A DNA stretch of 64,000 nucleotides, taken from CAIKMD01 sp035552195 (GTDB taxonomy: Bacteria > Pseudomonadota > Alphaproteobacteria > ATCC43930 > CGMCC-115725). Positions 51,028 to 60,305 of the stretch are shown one piece after another. The translations under genes and the position numbers were made by a program. Each line of letters begins with the position of its first letter. Position 1 is the first letter of the stretch. Below the pieces are notes generated by a model. The model was not told the origin of the DNA. It ran no database searches and worked only from the letters and a program-made list of their open reading frames with translations. The DNA lies in contig DASZLU010000110.1 of the NCBI GenBank assembly GCA_035552195.1, forward strand, positions 24,564 to 88,563, given 5' to 3'.

Positions 51028-52518
51028 CTACAGCCGCTCGATGTCCGGGTGCGGCAGCGCGCCGTGATGGACATGGAGATGACCAAGCTCGGCGCAGCGA
51101 TGCAGTTCCGGGAAGGCCTTCCCGGGATTGAGCAAGCCGTTTGGATCGAAGGCGCATTTGACGCGGAGCTGCTGGTTAAGATCGCTCTCGCCGAACATCG
51201 TCGGCATGAGATCGCGCTTCTCGACGCCGATGCCGTGCTCGCCCGAGAGAACGCCGCCAACTTCGACGCAATAGCGCATGATGTCGTTGCCGCAATTCTC
51301 GGCCGCTTCGATCTGGCCAGGCTGCGTGGCGTCGTAGAGAATGAGCGGGTGAAGATTGCCGTCGCCGGCATGAAAAACATTCGCGACGCGCAGCCCATAT
51401 TTCGTCGCGATCTCGGTCATGCGCGTCAGCACATCGGGCAACCGCTTGCGCGGGATCGTCGGATCGACGCAGTAGTAATCAGGCGAGATGCGGCCGACCG
51501 CCGGAAACGCCGCCTTGCGCCCGGCCCAGAAGATCATACGCTCGGCTTCGCTGTTCGAGATACGACACGATACCGCGCCTTCGGCCTTTGCGATGCGCTC
51601 GACGCGCTCGATCAGATGATTCACTTCGGCCGGCGGACCATCGAGCTCGACAATGAGCAGCGCCTCGACATCGAGTGGATAGCCGGCATGAACGAACGCC
51701 TCGACCGCGTGGATCGCCGGCTTGTCCATCATCTCCATGCCGCCAGGGATGATGCCCGCGGCGATGATCGCGGCAACGCAAGCGCCGGCGCTTTCGTTCG
51801 ACGGAAAGCCGACGAGGAGCGCACGCGCCACTTCGGGCTTGCGCAGGATGCGAACGGTCACTTCGGTGACGACGCCGAGCAGGCCTTCCGAGCCGATCAT
51901 GAGGCCGAGAAGATCGTAGCCCTCCGCATCGAGATGCTTGCCGCCCAGACGCAGCACCTCGCCATTCATCAGCACCATCTCGATGCCGAGCACGTTGTTG
52001 GTGGTGAGGCCGTATTTGAGGCAATGCACGCCGCCCGAATTCTCGGCGACGTTGCCGCCGATGGTGCAGGCGATCTGGCTCGACGGGTCGGGCGCGTAAT
52101 AGAAACCTGCGCCCTGGACCGCGTTGGTGATGCCGAGATTGGTGACGCCCGGCTGCACCACGGCGCAGCGATTGGCGTAGTCGATCTCGAGCACGCGGTT
52201 GAACTTGCTCATGCCGAGGATGATGCCGTCGGCCAGCGGTAGCGCGCCCCCCGACAGCGATGTCCCGGCGCCGCGTGGCACCACCTTGATGCTCTCTTCC
52301 TGGCAGTATTTCAGGACGGCGGCGACTTCCGCCGTGTTCGATGGCAGCACAACCAGCAGCGGCACTTGCCGATAGGCCGTCAGCGCGTCGGTCTCGTAGA
52401 CGCGGCGCTCTTCCTCGAGGATGACGACGCCGTTCGGCGCCGCAATGATGCGCCGAAGCGCCGCGGCGATGGCGGCGCGTTTGGCGATGATGGCTTGGTC
52501 CGGCGGAGGCATCAGCAT
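51028..52518 (-). CDS. glcD: Glycolate oxidase FAD-linked catalytic subunit GlcD
   Basis: 496 aa. PCMH FAD domain with KVVPRGAGTSLSGGALPLAD, QPGVTNLGITNAVQGAGFYY and CTIGGNVAENSGGVHCLKYG; C-terminal oxidase domain with the catalytic-region VFHAGDGNLHPLILYD and GGVLSGEHGIGVEKRDLMP. Catalytic subunit of GlcDEF; D-lactate dehydrogenases share this fold, but the E and F partners support glycolate. Lies 40 bases downstream of rpmJ on the same strand. Confidence 0.96.
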   Translation of the reverse strand: MLMPPPDQAIIAKRAAIAAALRRIIAAPNGVVILEEERRVYETDALTAYRQVPLLVVLPSNTAEVAAVLKYCQEESIKVVPRGAGTSLSGGALPLADGIILGMSKFNRVLEIDYANRCAVVQPGVTNLGITNAVQGAGFYYAPDPSSQIACTIGGNVAENSGGVHCLKYGLTTNNVLGIEMVLMNGEVLRLGGKHLDAEGYDLLGLMIGSEGLLGVVTEVTVRILRKPEVARALLVGFPSNESAGACVAAIIAAGIIPGGMEMMDKPAIHAVEAFVHAGYPLDVEALLIVELDGPPAEVNHLIERVERIAKAEGAVSCRISNSEAERMIFWAGRKAAFPAVGRISPDYYCVDPTIPRKRLPDVLTRMTEIATKYGLRVANVFHAGDGNLHPLILYDATQPGQIEAAENCGNDIMRYCVEVGGVLSGEHGIGVEKRDLMPTMFGESDLNQQLRVKCAFDPNGLLNPGKAFPELHRCAELGHLHVHHGALPHPDIERL

Positions 52519-52558
52519 CGATCACCTCCTGCCGCGCCGAAGCGCGGCGGTGCCGCGC

Positions 52559-52684
52559 TTAGCCCTGACGGGCCTTGAACCGCGGGTTCGTCTTGTTGAT
52601 GACGTAGGTGCGGCCCCGACGCCGCACAACCTTGCAGTTCTTGTCGCGCTTCTTCAGCGTTTTCAAAGAGTTAGCGATTTTCAT
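52559..52684 (-). CDS. rpmJ: 50S ribosomal protein bL36
   Basis: 41 aa: starts MKIANSLKTLKKRDKNCKVV and ends INKTNPRFKARQG. Only one cysteine remains (NCKVV), and the CxxC...CxxxxH zinc site of the C+ paralogue is missing, so this is the zinc-independent C- form typical of alphaproteobacteria. The AAAATCGCT start context is embedded in GAGGTCACGTT upstream. Confidence 0.97.
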   Translation of the reverse strand: MKIANSLKTLKKRDKNCKVVRRRGRTYVINKTNPRFKARQG

Positions 52685-52808
52685 AACGTGACCTCGAAAC
52701 GGCTCGGGAACATAGGGAAGGAGTGCTTCCCTGTCAACCCAAAGCCGCGGGCATGCAGCGGTTTTCAGCCTATAGCAGCCCGCGCCCGCAATGGTAGGAT
52801 CGCGTCTC

Positions 52809-53393
52809 ATGCGCTCCATCTTCCCCCTCCTCGCCGCTCTCGTCCTGATCGCCGTCCTCAGCCCGGCTCTCGCTGCCATGGATTTGACGACCACCAAACC
52901 TTACAAGGACCGCCATGGCTTCGCCCTCCGCGTCCCGCTGACGGCCTCGGTCGAGACCGACGCGCAGGAAAACGGCCAGCTCGACATGATCCCGGAAGCG
53001 GCAGTCGTCGTGTCGATCAATCCCAACGAGTTCAAAGAGACCAACCTCGGCGACGCCAGCCTTTCCGTGGGCGTTAGCAAAGCTCCCGATATCGTCGCGG
53101 CTTGCGGCAAGGGACAAGCCGCGCAAGGCGAGAAAGCCGCCGGCACAGCGACGCTCGGCGGCATCAAATTCTCGCGCTTCACGTTCGAGGATGCTGGTGC
53201 CGGCAACCGCTATGCCTCGACGATCTATCGCGGCGTCTCGGACGACAATTGTTACGAGGTCGTTGAATACCTGCATTGGGCCGCGATCGAGAATTTCTCA
53301 CCCGGCGCGGTCAAGGAATTCGACCGGCCTGGCGTCGAGGCCGAGTTGAACGCGATCGCGCGCAGCTTCGCCATCACCGGCCGGCCGCTCTGA
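52809..53393 (+). CDS. Exported protein of unknown function
   Basis: 194 aa from ATG at 52809; signal peptide MRSIFPLLAALVLIAVLSPA with cleavage after ALA. The mature part is a soluble beta-rich domain (LTTTKPYKDRHGFALRVPLT; GKGQAAQGEKAAGTATLGGI; NRYASTIYRGVSDDNCYEVV) with two cysteines that could pair. I recognise no family. Divergent from rpmJ, convergent with the methyltransferase gene. Confidence 0.75.
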   Translation: MRSIFPLLAALVLIAVLSPALAAMDLTTTKPYKDRHGFALRVPLTASVETDAQENGQLDMIPEAAVVVSINPNEFKETNLGDASLSVGVSKAPDIVAACGKGQAAQGEKAAGTATLGGIKFSRFTFEDAGAGNRYASTIYRGVSDDNCYEVVEYLHWAAIENFSPGAVKEFDRPGVEAELNAIARSFAITGRPL

Positions 53394-53415
53394 TCGCTTA
53401 GAAGATCGGGACCGC

Positions 53416-54369
53416 TTAGCGGATCGGGGTGGTCGAGCGCGTGCTTTGCGCACAGATGTAGAAATAGCGCAGCGCGCCGCTGTCGAGCGCGGCGAGCGTC
53501 CGGATACAGCGCTCGACCTCGCCCAATAACGGCAGCGCACGGCGGCCGCGCAACCGCGGCAATTCCGGATGATCGAGGAAATTGCGCCACGAGCGCAGCA
53601 AAAGGCTGCGATAGAGATCGGTCTTGTCCATCGTGACCAGGATCGTGCACCCGAGACGAGAGAGGCGAGCCGCGTAATTGTCGCTCGGCCAGAGTACCGG
53701 CTTATGCTCTTGCATGGCGATCCAGCCCGCGAGGCTCGGATCGCCCTCCGGTGTATTGCCGCGCACGAAATCGGTGATCACGATCTGGCCAAATTGTTTG
53801 AGGCCGCCACTCACGGCCTGAAAGAACGCCTCTTTATCGGCCAGCGTCGAAATCAACTCGCGCGCCATCACGCAATCGTAAAATCCGGCGCGCAGCTCGA
53901 AATTCTCGGGATCGTAGGCAGCAAGCTGAACCTGCCGCCCGGCTTTGTGCTGGCGCAGGAAAGCATTGCCCGCCTTCACCAGATCGGGCCTGCGATCGAA
54001 GCCGGCGATATAGTTTTTCGATGCTTTCGCAATGGCGATTCCGGCACCGCCCAGGCCGGCATTGAGATCGAGCAGCGTCATCTCGGACGTAAGGCCGACC
54101 GGACTCATCAACTCTTTGAAAAAAGCTTCGTCGCCGGGAATGACATGGCCGGGTCCGTAGATCCATTGCCGCAGAAGGAGCGGATCGAGCTGAGGCTCTT
54201 GCGCGACACGCGACATGCGCGCTTGCGCTGCCGGCGCCGGCGTACCGATCGAGCCAGTACCGACATCATCGCCGGCCGCACGACGCCATCGCGGCAAGCG
54301 CTCGGCGAGCCAGCGTCGAAGTATTGGCCATGACGACGACCTGACCTCGTTCGCGGTCAGACCCAACAT
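53416..54369 (-). CDS. SAM-dependent methyltransferase, paralogue A
   Basis: 317 aa from ATG at 54369. Begins MLGLTANEVRSSSWPILRRW, then a linker, a conserved lead block (YGPGHVIPGDEAFFKELMSP) and motif I (TLLDLNAGLGGAGIAIAKAS), with motif II-like FDRRPDLVKAG, DCVMARELISTLADKEAFF and QIVITDFVRG. The substrate is unknown. A paralogue with the same block order lies at 55311, with only a ModA-like gene between. Confidence 0.8.
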   Translation of the reverse strand: MLGLTANEVRSSSWPILRRWLAERLPRWRRAAGDDVGTGSIGTPAPAAQARMSRVAQEPQLDPLLLRQWIYGPGHVIPGDEAFFKELMSPVGLTSEMTLLDLNAGLGGAGIAIAKASKNYIAGFDRRPDLVKAGNAFLRQHKAGRQVQLAAYDPENFELRAGFYDCVMARELISTLADKEAFFQAVSGGLKQFGQIVITDFVRGNTPEGDPSLAGWIAMQEHKPVLWPSDNYAARLSRLGCTILVTMDKTDLYRSLLLRSWRNFLDHPELPRLRGRRALPLLGEVERCIRTLAALDSGALRYFYICAQSTRSTTPIR

Positions 54370-54517
54370 AGGAACCTTTCGCACCGCATAAGCGGTGTCC
54401 GCGCAACCCACCCGCGGCGGACCGATTTGAGCGCGACGAGGCTTAAGAAAAAGCGAAAACGCTTATGGAATGTAGTGGAGAAACGCGGTTAAGCGATTTT
54501 CACCAGACATGCGGGTC

Positions 54518-55300
54518 TCAGCCGGGCGGGCTCAGCCCGATCGCACGGAATGCTCTGGTCGCCGCCGGCGACGCGAGAAAGCGCAGAAATTTCTGCGCTT
54601 CGGCCGTATTTGCAGCGTGCGGCCCAAGATAGGCCGCGGTGACACTGCCAAAGACCAGGACATCGGCAGGCACCGGTCCCACAACTCTAAGGCCCTTGTT
54701 CGGCGCGAGCTCGGGGATCGCGGTGGCGCCGGTCTCGACCTCGCCTTTTGCGATAGCTTCGGCGACATTCTCGCCGGCGCCCGGGATGTAGCGATATTTG
54801 GGCGCTATCTCCGATGCGATACCGAGATCCTCGACCGCCTTCATGAAAGGCGGCGATGTGCCCGAGCCGCCTTTCGGATCGACCAAACCGATGGTCTTCA
54901 CCTTGCGCAGAAAGGCGATGAAAGCGGCCTTATCGCGGAACGACGCCGGCTTTTTCGCTTTCGCCGAGACCGCCATGCCGATTTCCGACTCGCCGAGCGC
55001 GACCTTCGTCGAATCGGTGAGCACATTTTCCTTGATCAGACGGTCATGCAGAGCCGAGGCCACGATCACCACATCCGCATTCGGCATCACTTTGAGATTG
55101 TCGTAGGTGACGCCAGGATTGCCGAGCATCAGCCGGACTTTGTCGCCGGTCTCCTTCTCGAAGCGCGGTACGAGCAGACGCAACGCGCCGGCGGTTGTCG
55201 CCTGGCCGACGACAACGAGTTCAGCCGACCGTGCCGATGATAGCAACGACAATGGCAACGCCGCGATCAGGAGAACGAGGAGCGCCGCAGACCGAAACAT
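54518..55300 (-). CDS. Molybdate/oxyanion-type ABC substrate-binding protein
   Basis: 260 aa. Signal peptide about 1-25 (ALLVLLIAALPLSLLSSARS), then a type II periplasmic-binding fold of the ModA/ AccA1 kind: LRLLVPRFEKETGDKVRLML, PNADVVIVASALHDRLIKEN, VALGESEIGMAVSAKAKKPA and a C-lobe with PELAPNKGLRVVGPVPADVL. No modB/modC nearby; the ligand could be molybdate, tungstate or an organic acid. Placed between the two methyltransferase genes on the same strand. Confidence 0.8.
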   Translation of the reverse strand: MFRSAALLVLLIAALPLSLLSSARSAELVVVGQATTAGALRLLVPRFEKETGDKVRLMLGNPGVTYDNLKVMPNADVVIVASALHDRLIKENVLTDSTKVALGESEIGMAVSAKAKKPASFRDKAAFIAFLRKVKTIGLVDPKGGSGTSPPFMKAVEDLGIASEIAPKYRYIPGAGENVAEAIAKGEVETGATAIPELAPNKGLRVVGPVPADVLVFGSVTAAYLGPHAANTAEAQKFLRFLASPAATRAFRAIGLSPPG

Positions 55301-55310
55301 GCCGAACCTC

Positions 55311-56384
55311 TTACCAGAAGGAATAATGCGCGATCGCCTCGAAGCGATAATATTTGAGCGCGCCGGATTCGAGCGCAGCGACGGTGCGAAAACAGGATTC
55401 GGCTTCGGCCAACACGGCTTCGATCTGCGCCGGCGTTCGGCCGCGGATATCGCCGGCCCGGAGATAGCCGACCCACGCGCCGATTATCTGCCGGCGATAG
55501 AGCGTGCTGATATCCTCGGTGCGGCGCAGGCCATAGCCGAGGCTTTTGAAGCAATCCGCATATTGCGCCGCGGTCCAAAGCGACGGTCGCTCGGTGCGTT
55601 TGGTCCGCCAAGCCTCGAATTCGGGCCGCTCGCCGGCGCTGCGATCGAGCACGAAATCCGTCAGCACGATCTGGCCGCGGGTGCGCAGCGATTGCGCAAC
55701 GACACGCAGGAAGCGCTCTTTCTCCGCGACCGCATAACTCGCTTCACGGCCGAGCGCGCAATCGAAACGCGCCGTGCCGAGCGATAAAGTCTCCGGATCG
55801 GAGGACCTGATGCGCACGAGATGCGACGCGCCGAGCGCCGACGACATCGCGTTGCCCTGACGCGCGCGCTCGTAATCGCGCTCGATCCCGATCACGCGCG
55901 TATGAAACGCCTGCGCGATCGCGCGGGCCGGCCCGCCAAGCCCGGCGGCGAGTTCGAGCATCGACGAAGACGCGCCGAGTTCGAACGGCTCAACCAGCGA
56001 GAGCAGCCAGGCGGCGTCGCCCGGAATGACGTAGCCGCGGCCATAGAGCCGCTGACGAATGGCGAAGGGATCGGGCGTCGCATTGGCATTGGCGGCGACG
56101 ATATCGGGGGCAGCGGGCGCCGCAGCAGCGGCCGAGCGGTTCAGCGCGCGGTGCAGCCGCTCGATAAACCGCGTGCCCCGGCCCGCTACGACCGGAGGCG
56201 GCGAGACAACGGCCGGCGGCACCTCCGTCTCGCGCGTGGCACGTGCGACGATCCATGGTCCGTCGGATTTGACTTGAGCTGGCAGTTGCCGCGCGGGAGC
56301 GGCCGGGGCGCGCTCGCGCGCCGGCTCGGGAGGCTGCCAATCGATCGGGACGCGCTCTAGCGTCCCCGTCCCATCCGCCATCAT
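55311..56384 (-). CDS. SAM-dependent methyltransferase, paralogue B
   Basis: 357 aa from ATG at 56384, with a GGGGGG immediately upstream. The first 125 residues are Pro/Ala-rich and disordered-looking (PEPARERAPAAPARQLPAQV). The catalytic half parallels paralogue A: YGRGYVIPGDAAWLLSLVEP, motif I SMLELAAGLGGPARAIAQAF, IGIERDYERARQGNAM, DCALGREASYAVAEKERFLR and QIVLTDFVLDRS. End LESGALKYYRFEAIA matches LDSGALRYFYICAQ of paralogue A. Lies 10 bases before the ModA-like gene and 53 after the aminotransferase. Confidence 0.8.
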   Translation of the reverse strand: MMADGTGTLERVPIDWQPPEPARERAPAAPARQLPAQVKSDGPWIVARATRETEVPPAVVSPPPVVAGRGTRFIERLHRALNRSAAAAAPAAPDIVAANANATPDPFAIRQRLYGRGYVIPGDAAWLLSLVEPFELGASSSMLELAAGLGGPARAIAQAFHTRVIGIERDYERARQGNAMSSALGASHLVRIRSSDPETLSLGTARFDCALGREASYAVAEKERFLRVVAQSLRTRGQIVLTDFVLDRSAGERPEFEAWRTKRTERPSLWTAAQYADCFKSLGYGLRRTEDISTLYRRQIIGAWVGYLRAGDIRGRTPAQIEAVLAEAESCFRTVAALESGALKYYRFEAIAHYSFW

Positions 56385-56437
56385 CCCCCCGACGTACCCT
56401 CCGCGCACCCGCCCCATAAGGAGGGGCGCGCGGCCGA

Positions 56438-57679
56438 CTATTCTCCCGTCGCTTCGGCCACCGCCCGCTTGCGCGGACGCGGCGCCGCCGCGGCGTTGAC
56501 ACCGTGCGCCGTCATGAATTGCTTGATGTTGCGGCAAGCCTGGCGCAGCCGCTGGCGATTCTCGACCAACGCGATGCGCACGTAATTCTCGCCGTACTCG
56601 CCGAAGCCGTTGCCCGGCGAAACCGCGACATTCGCTTCCTCGAGCAGTAGCTTCGAGAAAGCGAGGCTGCCCATCTCGCGGAACGCCGGCGGCACCGGCG
56701 CCCAGGCGAACATCGTCGCCGGCGGCGCGGGAATGTCCCAGCCCGCTTGATGGAGGCCCTCGACCACGACATCGCGCCGCGCCTTGTAGCGCTCGCGGAT
56801 TTCCTTGATGCAGTCTTGCGGGCCGTTGAGCGCCGCGGTCGCCGCGACCTGGATCGGCGTGAAGGCGCCGTAATCGAGATAGGATTTCACCCGCGACAAC
56901 GCCGCGATCAGCGTCGGATTGCCGACCGCGAAGCCGATGCGCCAGCCGGCCATCGAGTAGGTCTTGCTGGTGGAGGTGAATTCGACCGCGATCTCTTTCG
57001 CGCCTGGCACCTGCAGCACCGAGGGCGGCGGGTTATTGTCAAAATAGATCTCCGCGTAGGCGAGATCGGAGAGCAGCCAGATCTTCTGGCTGCGACAAAA
57101 GTCTACCACCTCGGCATAGAAATCGAGATCGACGACCTGCGCCGTCGGATTGGCCGGGAAGTTGATGACGAGCGCCAGCGGCTTCGGCACGGACGCCGCC
57201 ACCGCCTTCTTCAGCTCGCGCATAAAGTCTACCTCGGGGCCGATCGGCACGTGCCGCACCGAGGCGCCCGCGATGATGAAGCCGAAGGAATGGATCGGGT
57301 AGGTCGGGTTCGGCGCCAGGATGATGTCGCCGGGCGCGGTGATCGCCTGCGCCAGATTGGCGAGACCCTCCTTCGAGCCGAGGGTAACGATCACCTCGCG
57401 CTCGGGGTCGAGTTCGACGCCGAAGCGGCGGGCATAATAGGCGGCCTGGGCGCGGCGCAGGCCGGGAATGCCGCGCGAAGCGGAATAGCCGTGGGCACGC
57501 GGATTCTGGACCGTCTCGATCAGCTTCTGGACGATATGCGGCGGCGTCGCCCCGTCGGGATTGCCCATGCCGAGATCGATCACATCGCGACCCGCCGCTC
57601 GCGCCTTCGCCTTCAACGCATTCACTTCGGCGAAGACATAGGGCGGCAGTCTCTTGATGCGATAGAATTCTTCTTCCAT
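56438..57679 (-). CDS. Class I/II PLP aminotransferase, AlaC/LL-DAP-AT-like
   Basis: 413 aa from ATG at 57679 (MEEEFYRIKRLPPYVFAEVN, a family-typical start; an upstream frame lacks similarity). PLP Lys in TSTSKTYSMAGWRIGFAVGN; other motifs DVIDLGMGNPDGATPPHIVQ, APNPTYPIHSFGFIIAGASV and VINFPANPTAQVV. Members act as LL-diaminopimelate or glutamate-pyruvate aminotransferases; sequence alone does not decide. The C-terminal Ala/Arg/Pro tail (about 390-413) is an extra. Head of a possible aminotransferase-methyltransferase-ModA transcript. Confidence 0.9.
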   Translation of the reverse strand: MEEEFYRIKRLPPYVFAEVNALKAKARAAGRDVIDLGMGNPDGATPPHIVQKLIETVQNPRAHGYSASRGIPGLRRAQAAYYARRFGVELDPEREVIVTLGSKEGLANLAQAITAPGDIILAPNPTYPIHSFGFIIAGASVRHVPIGPEVDFMRELKKAVAASVPKPLALVINFPANPTAQVVDLDFYAEVVDFCRSQKIWLLSDLAYAEIYFDNNPPPSVLQVPGAKEIAVEFTSTSKTYSMAGWRIGFAVGNPTLIAALSRVKSYLDYGAFTPIQVAATAALNGPQDCIKEIRERYKARRDVVVEGLHQAGWDIPAPPATMFAWAPVPPAFREMGSLAFSKLLLEEANVAVSPGNGFGEYGENYVRIALVENRQRLRQACRNIKQFMTAHGVNAAAAPRPRKRAVAEATGE

Positions 57680-57855
57680 GACGACCATCAACCGGAGCGG
57701 GAAGCCGCTATAATAAGCCGTCACGTGACAAGAGGCGAGAGGAAGCCGCTGTTTCGCCTGCGGAAATCTCCGTTGCTTGTCCCGCCGAACAACCCGGGGA
57801 TGCAAGCCTGTCCCAGACCCTATAAAATCAGCAGGAAAAGGGGACTTACCGAGCG

Positions 57856-58209
57856 ATGGCCGTCGGTCGCCTAGTTCGCAGGCATATCGGATTTCTCGAG
57901 GCGACGCTGGCGCTGATCGTGCTGGTCGGCCTCGCGGCGCCCTTCGTCCGCGTACCGGGCGAGCACCCGACGCGGATCGCGGTGCGTTTCCAAACCGCCG
58001 ACATGCCGCGGCCGACCGGCTTCACCGTCCATATTTCGTCCAGCATCTGCTACGTGATGCGGTCGCTGCTGTCCTATCAGGAGCCGTCGGGCGGCGAGTT
58101 CGTCCAGATCGCTTGCGACAAGAAAGCCGAGGCGCTGGCGCCGCAAATTCGCGCCGAACGCGCTGCGCAAGACCCGATCGTTCCCGCTACCGAAACCACG
58201 CCGCAATAA
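57856..58209 (+). CDS. Small membrane-anchored protein of unknown function
   Basis: 117 aa. A basic N-terminus and one membrane segment at about 11-30 (IGFLEATLALIVLVGLAAPF), then a soluble domain of about 80 residues (RFQTADMPRPTGFTVHISSS; QEPSGGEFVQIACDKKAEAL) with two cysteines. Unrecognised. Ends 123 bases before a bidirectional terminator hairpin. Confidence 0.6.
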   Translation: MAVGRLVRRHIGFLEATLALIVLVGLAAPFVRVPGEHPTRIAVRFQTADMPRPTGFTVHISSSICYVMRSLLSYQEPSGGEFVQIACDKKAEALAPQIRAERAAQDPIVPATETTPQ

Positions 58210-58332
58210 ACGGCGAAGCCGATCCGTTCAAGCTGCCCCCGGTGGCAACGAGCGCCGTACGGGTGCGGGCCGGCGATGCGGCGCAGGACCGGCAACTTAG
58301 CGCAGGACTGGCAACGCGGCCCCTGAAAAGCG

Positions 58333-58358
58333 AAAGGCGCTCGTCGCCGAGCGCCTTT
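58333..58358. terminator. Bidirectional intrinsic terminator
   Basis: Perfect 11-bp stem AAAGGCGCTCG / CGAGCGCCTTT with a TCGC loop. Flanked by GCTTTTC on the left (reading minus) and TTTCCC on the right, so it can serve both strands. It would end the minus-strand gene whose remnant lies at 58388. The rest of 58210-58332 shows no gene. Confidence 0.75.
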
Positions 58359-58387
58359 CCCAAAGCCAATCGCCGGAGCTTCGGTGG

Positions 58388-58602
58388 CTAGGACTTCATC
58401 TTGAAGCCGCCGGAGACGACGTTCGAGAGATAGCCACCATTCACTTTCACATCGTAGTCGAAGAAGAGCTGCGTCGAGGCGAAGCGCGGATCGTTGACCC
58501 CGAAGCCGGCCAGCGGCGACGCCCAGCTGCCATAGCCGCTCGCTCACATTGATGCCGATCGCCGTGCCGTTGCCGCCCGATGTGAAATGTGTTTTGTCGC
58601 CG
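58388..58602 (-). pseudogene. 3' remnant of an unidentified gene
   Basis: A frame ending at a TAG (58388-58390) encodes about 51 residues that look like the true C-terminus of a protein (GYGSWASPLAGFGVNDPRFA; LFFDYDVKVNGGYLSNVVSG), possibly surface or outer-membrane-like. It has no start and is cut by a TGA at 58544; another frame upstream (HFTSGGNGTAIGINV) may be its continuation across a frameshift. Its own terminator follows at 58333. It abuts the truncated ligase, so a deletion seems to have fused two gene pieces. Confidence 0.55.
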
Positions 58603-59832
58603 CTATCGCGTGACATCGGCGGCGCGGCCGCGCAGATGGAGATAGCCCTCGGGATCGAGCGCGCCGATATCGCCGGGATAATACCACCCGTCGCTTATAT
58701 ACGCCGCGCTGCCTCTGTATTCGGCGCCGCGGTCGCCGGCATCCTCGGGGCAACCGCGCGGCATCAGCGCGCTGCGGCAACGGATCTTGCCGAACATGCC
58801 GCGCGGCAATGCAGCGCCGTTGTCGTCGACGATCTCGACCTGCACCGTCGGCAAGGGCAGCCCGACGCTGTCGGGTTTGTACGGCATCGCGGCCGAGCGC
58901 AGCAGCGAGATCGTGCCGATTCCGGCATCGCCGTAGGTTTCGAGAAAATTCGCCGCGACGCGCGACAGGATCGCGCGTTTCTCTTCGCCGAAAAGGGGCA
59001 GCGCGGCGGATTCGAGAAGACGAAGCCGCGGGAAGAGCAAGCCGCGATCCGGCACCGCGCCCAGAAACGCGCGGCACAGATTCGCGGTGACGCACGCCAG
59101 CGCCGGCCCTGCCGCGGCGATGATGCGGACGAGATCGGCGGCCGTGATCGATTCCGGCACGAGCACCAGACGCCCGCCACAAGACAATTGCATCAACGCG
59201 CCGATGAAGAACCAGCCATGGTGCATCGATCCGGTGAGCAAGAGATCGGCCGGCTGAAAGCCCGCTTGCGGCTGCCCGTAGTAAATCACGAGACGCAGCG
59301 CGATGTGCTGCATGTGTTGGCGATGGGTCCAGATCACGCCGCTCGGCACGCCGGTGCTGCCGGTGGTGAGGCTGACGATCTCGAGCGCATCGGCGCTGGC
59401 CAAGACGCGATGATCGCCGATCCTGGCGGCGATCACGCCGCGCCAGCCGGGATCGACGCGAATACGCGCGACGCCTGGCGGCTGCGGCGTACGCGCTGCG
59501 GTGAAGATCTTGCGGACATTGTATTTTCGCGCGATGGCGGCGAGCGTCTCCGGCGTATCCTCGATCGAGAGCTCGATCGGCGTCGCCCCGACGCGCAACA
59601 CCGCCAAGAGCAGGATCACATGGTCGGCGCTGCTGGTCAGCGCGATGCCAATGCGGTCGCCTTGGGCGATTCCGAGTTCGCGTAGATAAACGCTGGCGCC
59701 GGCGACTAGCGGCGCCAGCGCGGCATAGGTCAGCGTCTCGTCGCCATCAGCGAGCGCGACGGCATCGCCACGCGAAGCGGCGTAATGGAAGATCGGATCG
59801 GAAAGGTTTTCCCAGCGCTTCATCGCCCGCAT
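58603..59832 (-). pseudogene. Acyl-CoA ligase-like ANL enzyme, C-terminally truncated
   Basis: 409 aa, ATG at 59832 or 59823. The N-terminal adenylation domain is full: LADGDETLTYAALAPLVAGA, A3 loop SLTTGSTGVPSGVIWTHRQ, NFLETYGDAGIGTI and YISDGWYYPGDIGALDPEGY. It stops at LRGRAADVTR, just where the hinge begins, so the C-terminal subdomain of about 110 residues with the catalytic A10 Lys is missing. The A3 loop also has Ser where Lys is normal. Probably inactive; the break coincides with the 58388-58602 remnant. Confidence 0.75.
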
Positions 59833-59886
59833 CGCGCGGCCCGCGCCCCCGCTCGAGGCGCCATTGCAGTGACATCAGCGCAAAAG

Positions 59887-59934
59887 TGGTGGGCGCGACA
59901 GGGATTGAACCTGTGACCCCTACCATGTCAACGC
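59887..59934 (-). tRNA. 3' half of tRNA-Val(GAC), attachment-site scar
   Basis: On the minus strand the bases read from GTTGACAT (anticodon loop, GAC) through a variable region, T-arm ACAGG-TTCAATC-CCTGT and acceptor strand CGCGCCC to A-CCA at 59887. There is no matching 5' half (GGGCGCG plus D-arm) to the right; that side continues into small-gene DNA. This is the expected left junction of an element integrated in a tRNA gene, the complete tRNA being at the other end outside the window. Confidence 0.8.
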
Positions 59935-60071
59935 AAAGGCCGAAAGCAAAAAGCGCCTAATTTCAATGCCTTTCCTGATCATAGCTGGCCGGAACGGATC
60001 GTGAAAGGACGGTCGATATTTTCGAGTTGCGTGCTAGTAATCTTCGTCACGCCAAGAAGACAGGACCGCCG

Positions 60072-60305
60072 ATGAGCAACCGATCGATGCTTGAATTCAA
60101 CCACGATCTCGCGCCCTCGTCTGGGATGAGCGCTGAGACGCGCTTGGTCTGGGCCGATGCCTTGATCAACTATTTGCGGAGCGGAGACCCGAAAGACCTT
60201 CCGGCCGGCGTGATCTTCGTCAGCCGCCGCCATCATTCCGAGCCCTCCCCTGTCACCATCCCCGAGATCGATCCACGCGGCGCGCGCACGCTCGGCAAGG
60301 GCTGA
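60072..60305 (+). CDS. Hypothetical protein of integrated element (77 aa)
   Basis: 77 aa from ATG at 60072 with AGGA upstream. Soluble; Leu/Trp/Arg helix in middle (SAETRLVWADALINYLRSGD), Pro-rich end. No family recognised. The next gene starts inside its stop codon (TGATG). The 59935-60071 stretch before it holds no clear gene. Confidence 0.65.
   Translation: MSNRSMLEFNHDLAPSSGMSAETRLVWADALINYLRSGDPKDLPAGVIFVSRRHHSEPSPVTIPEIDPRGARTLGKG

Noticed and set aside
59887..59934. Complete tRNA-Val gene
   Set aside because: No acceptor 5' strand or D-arm is present to the right; only the 3' half is there.
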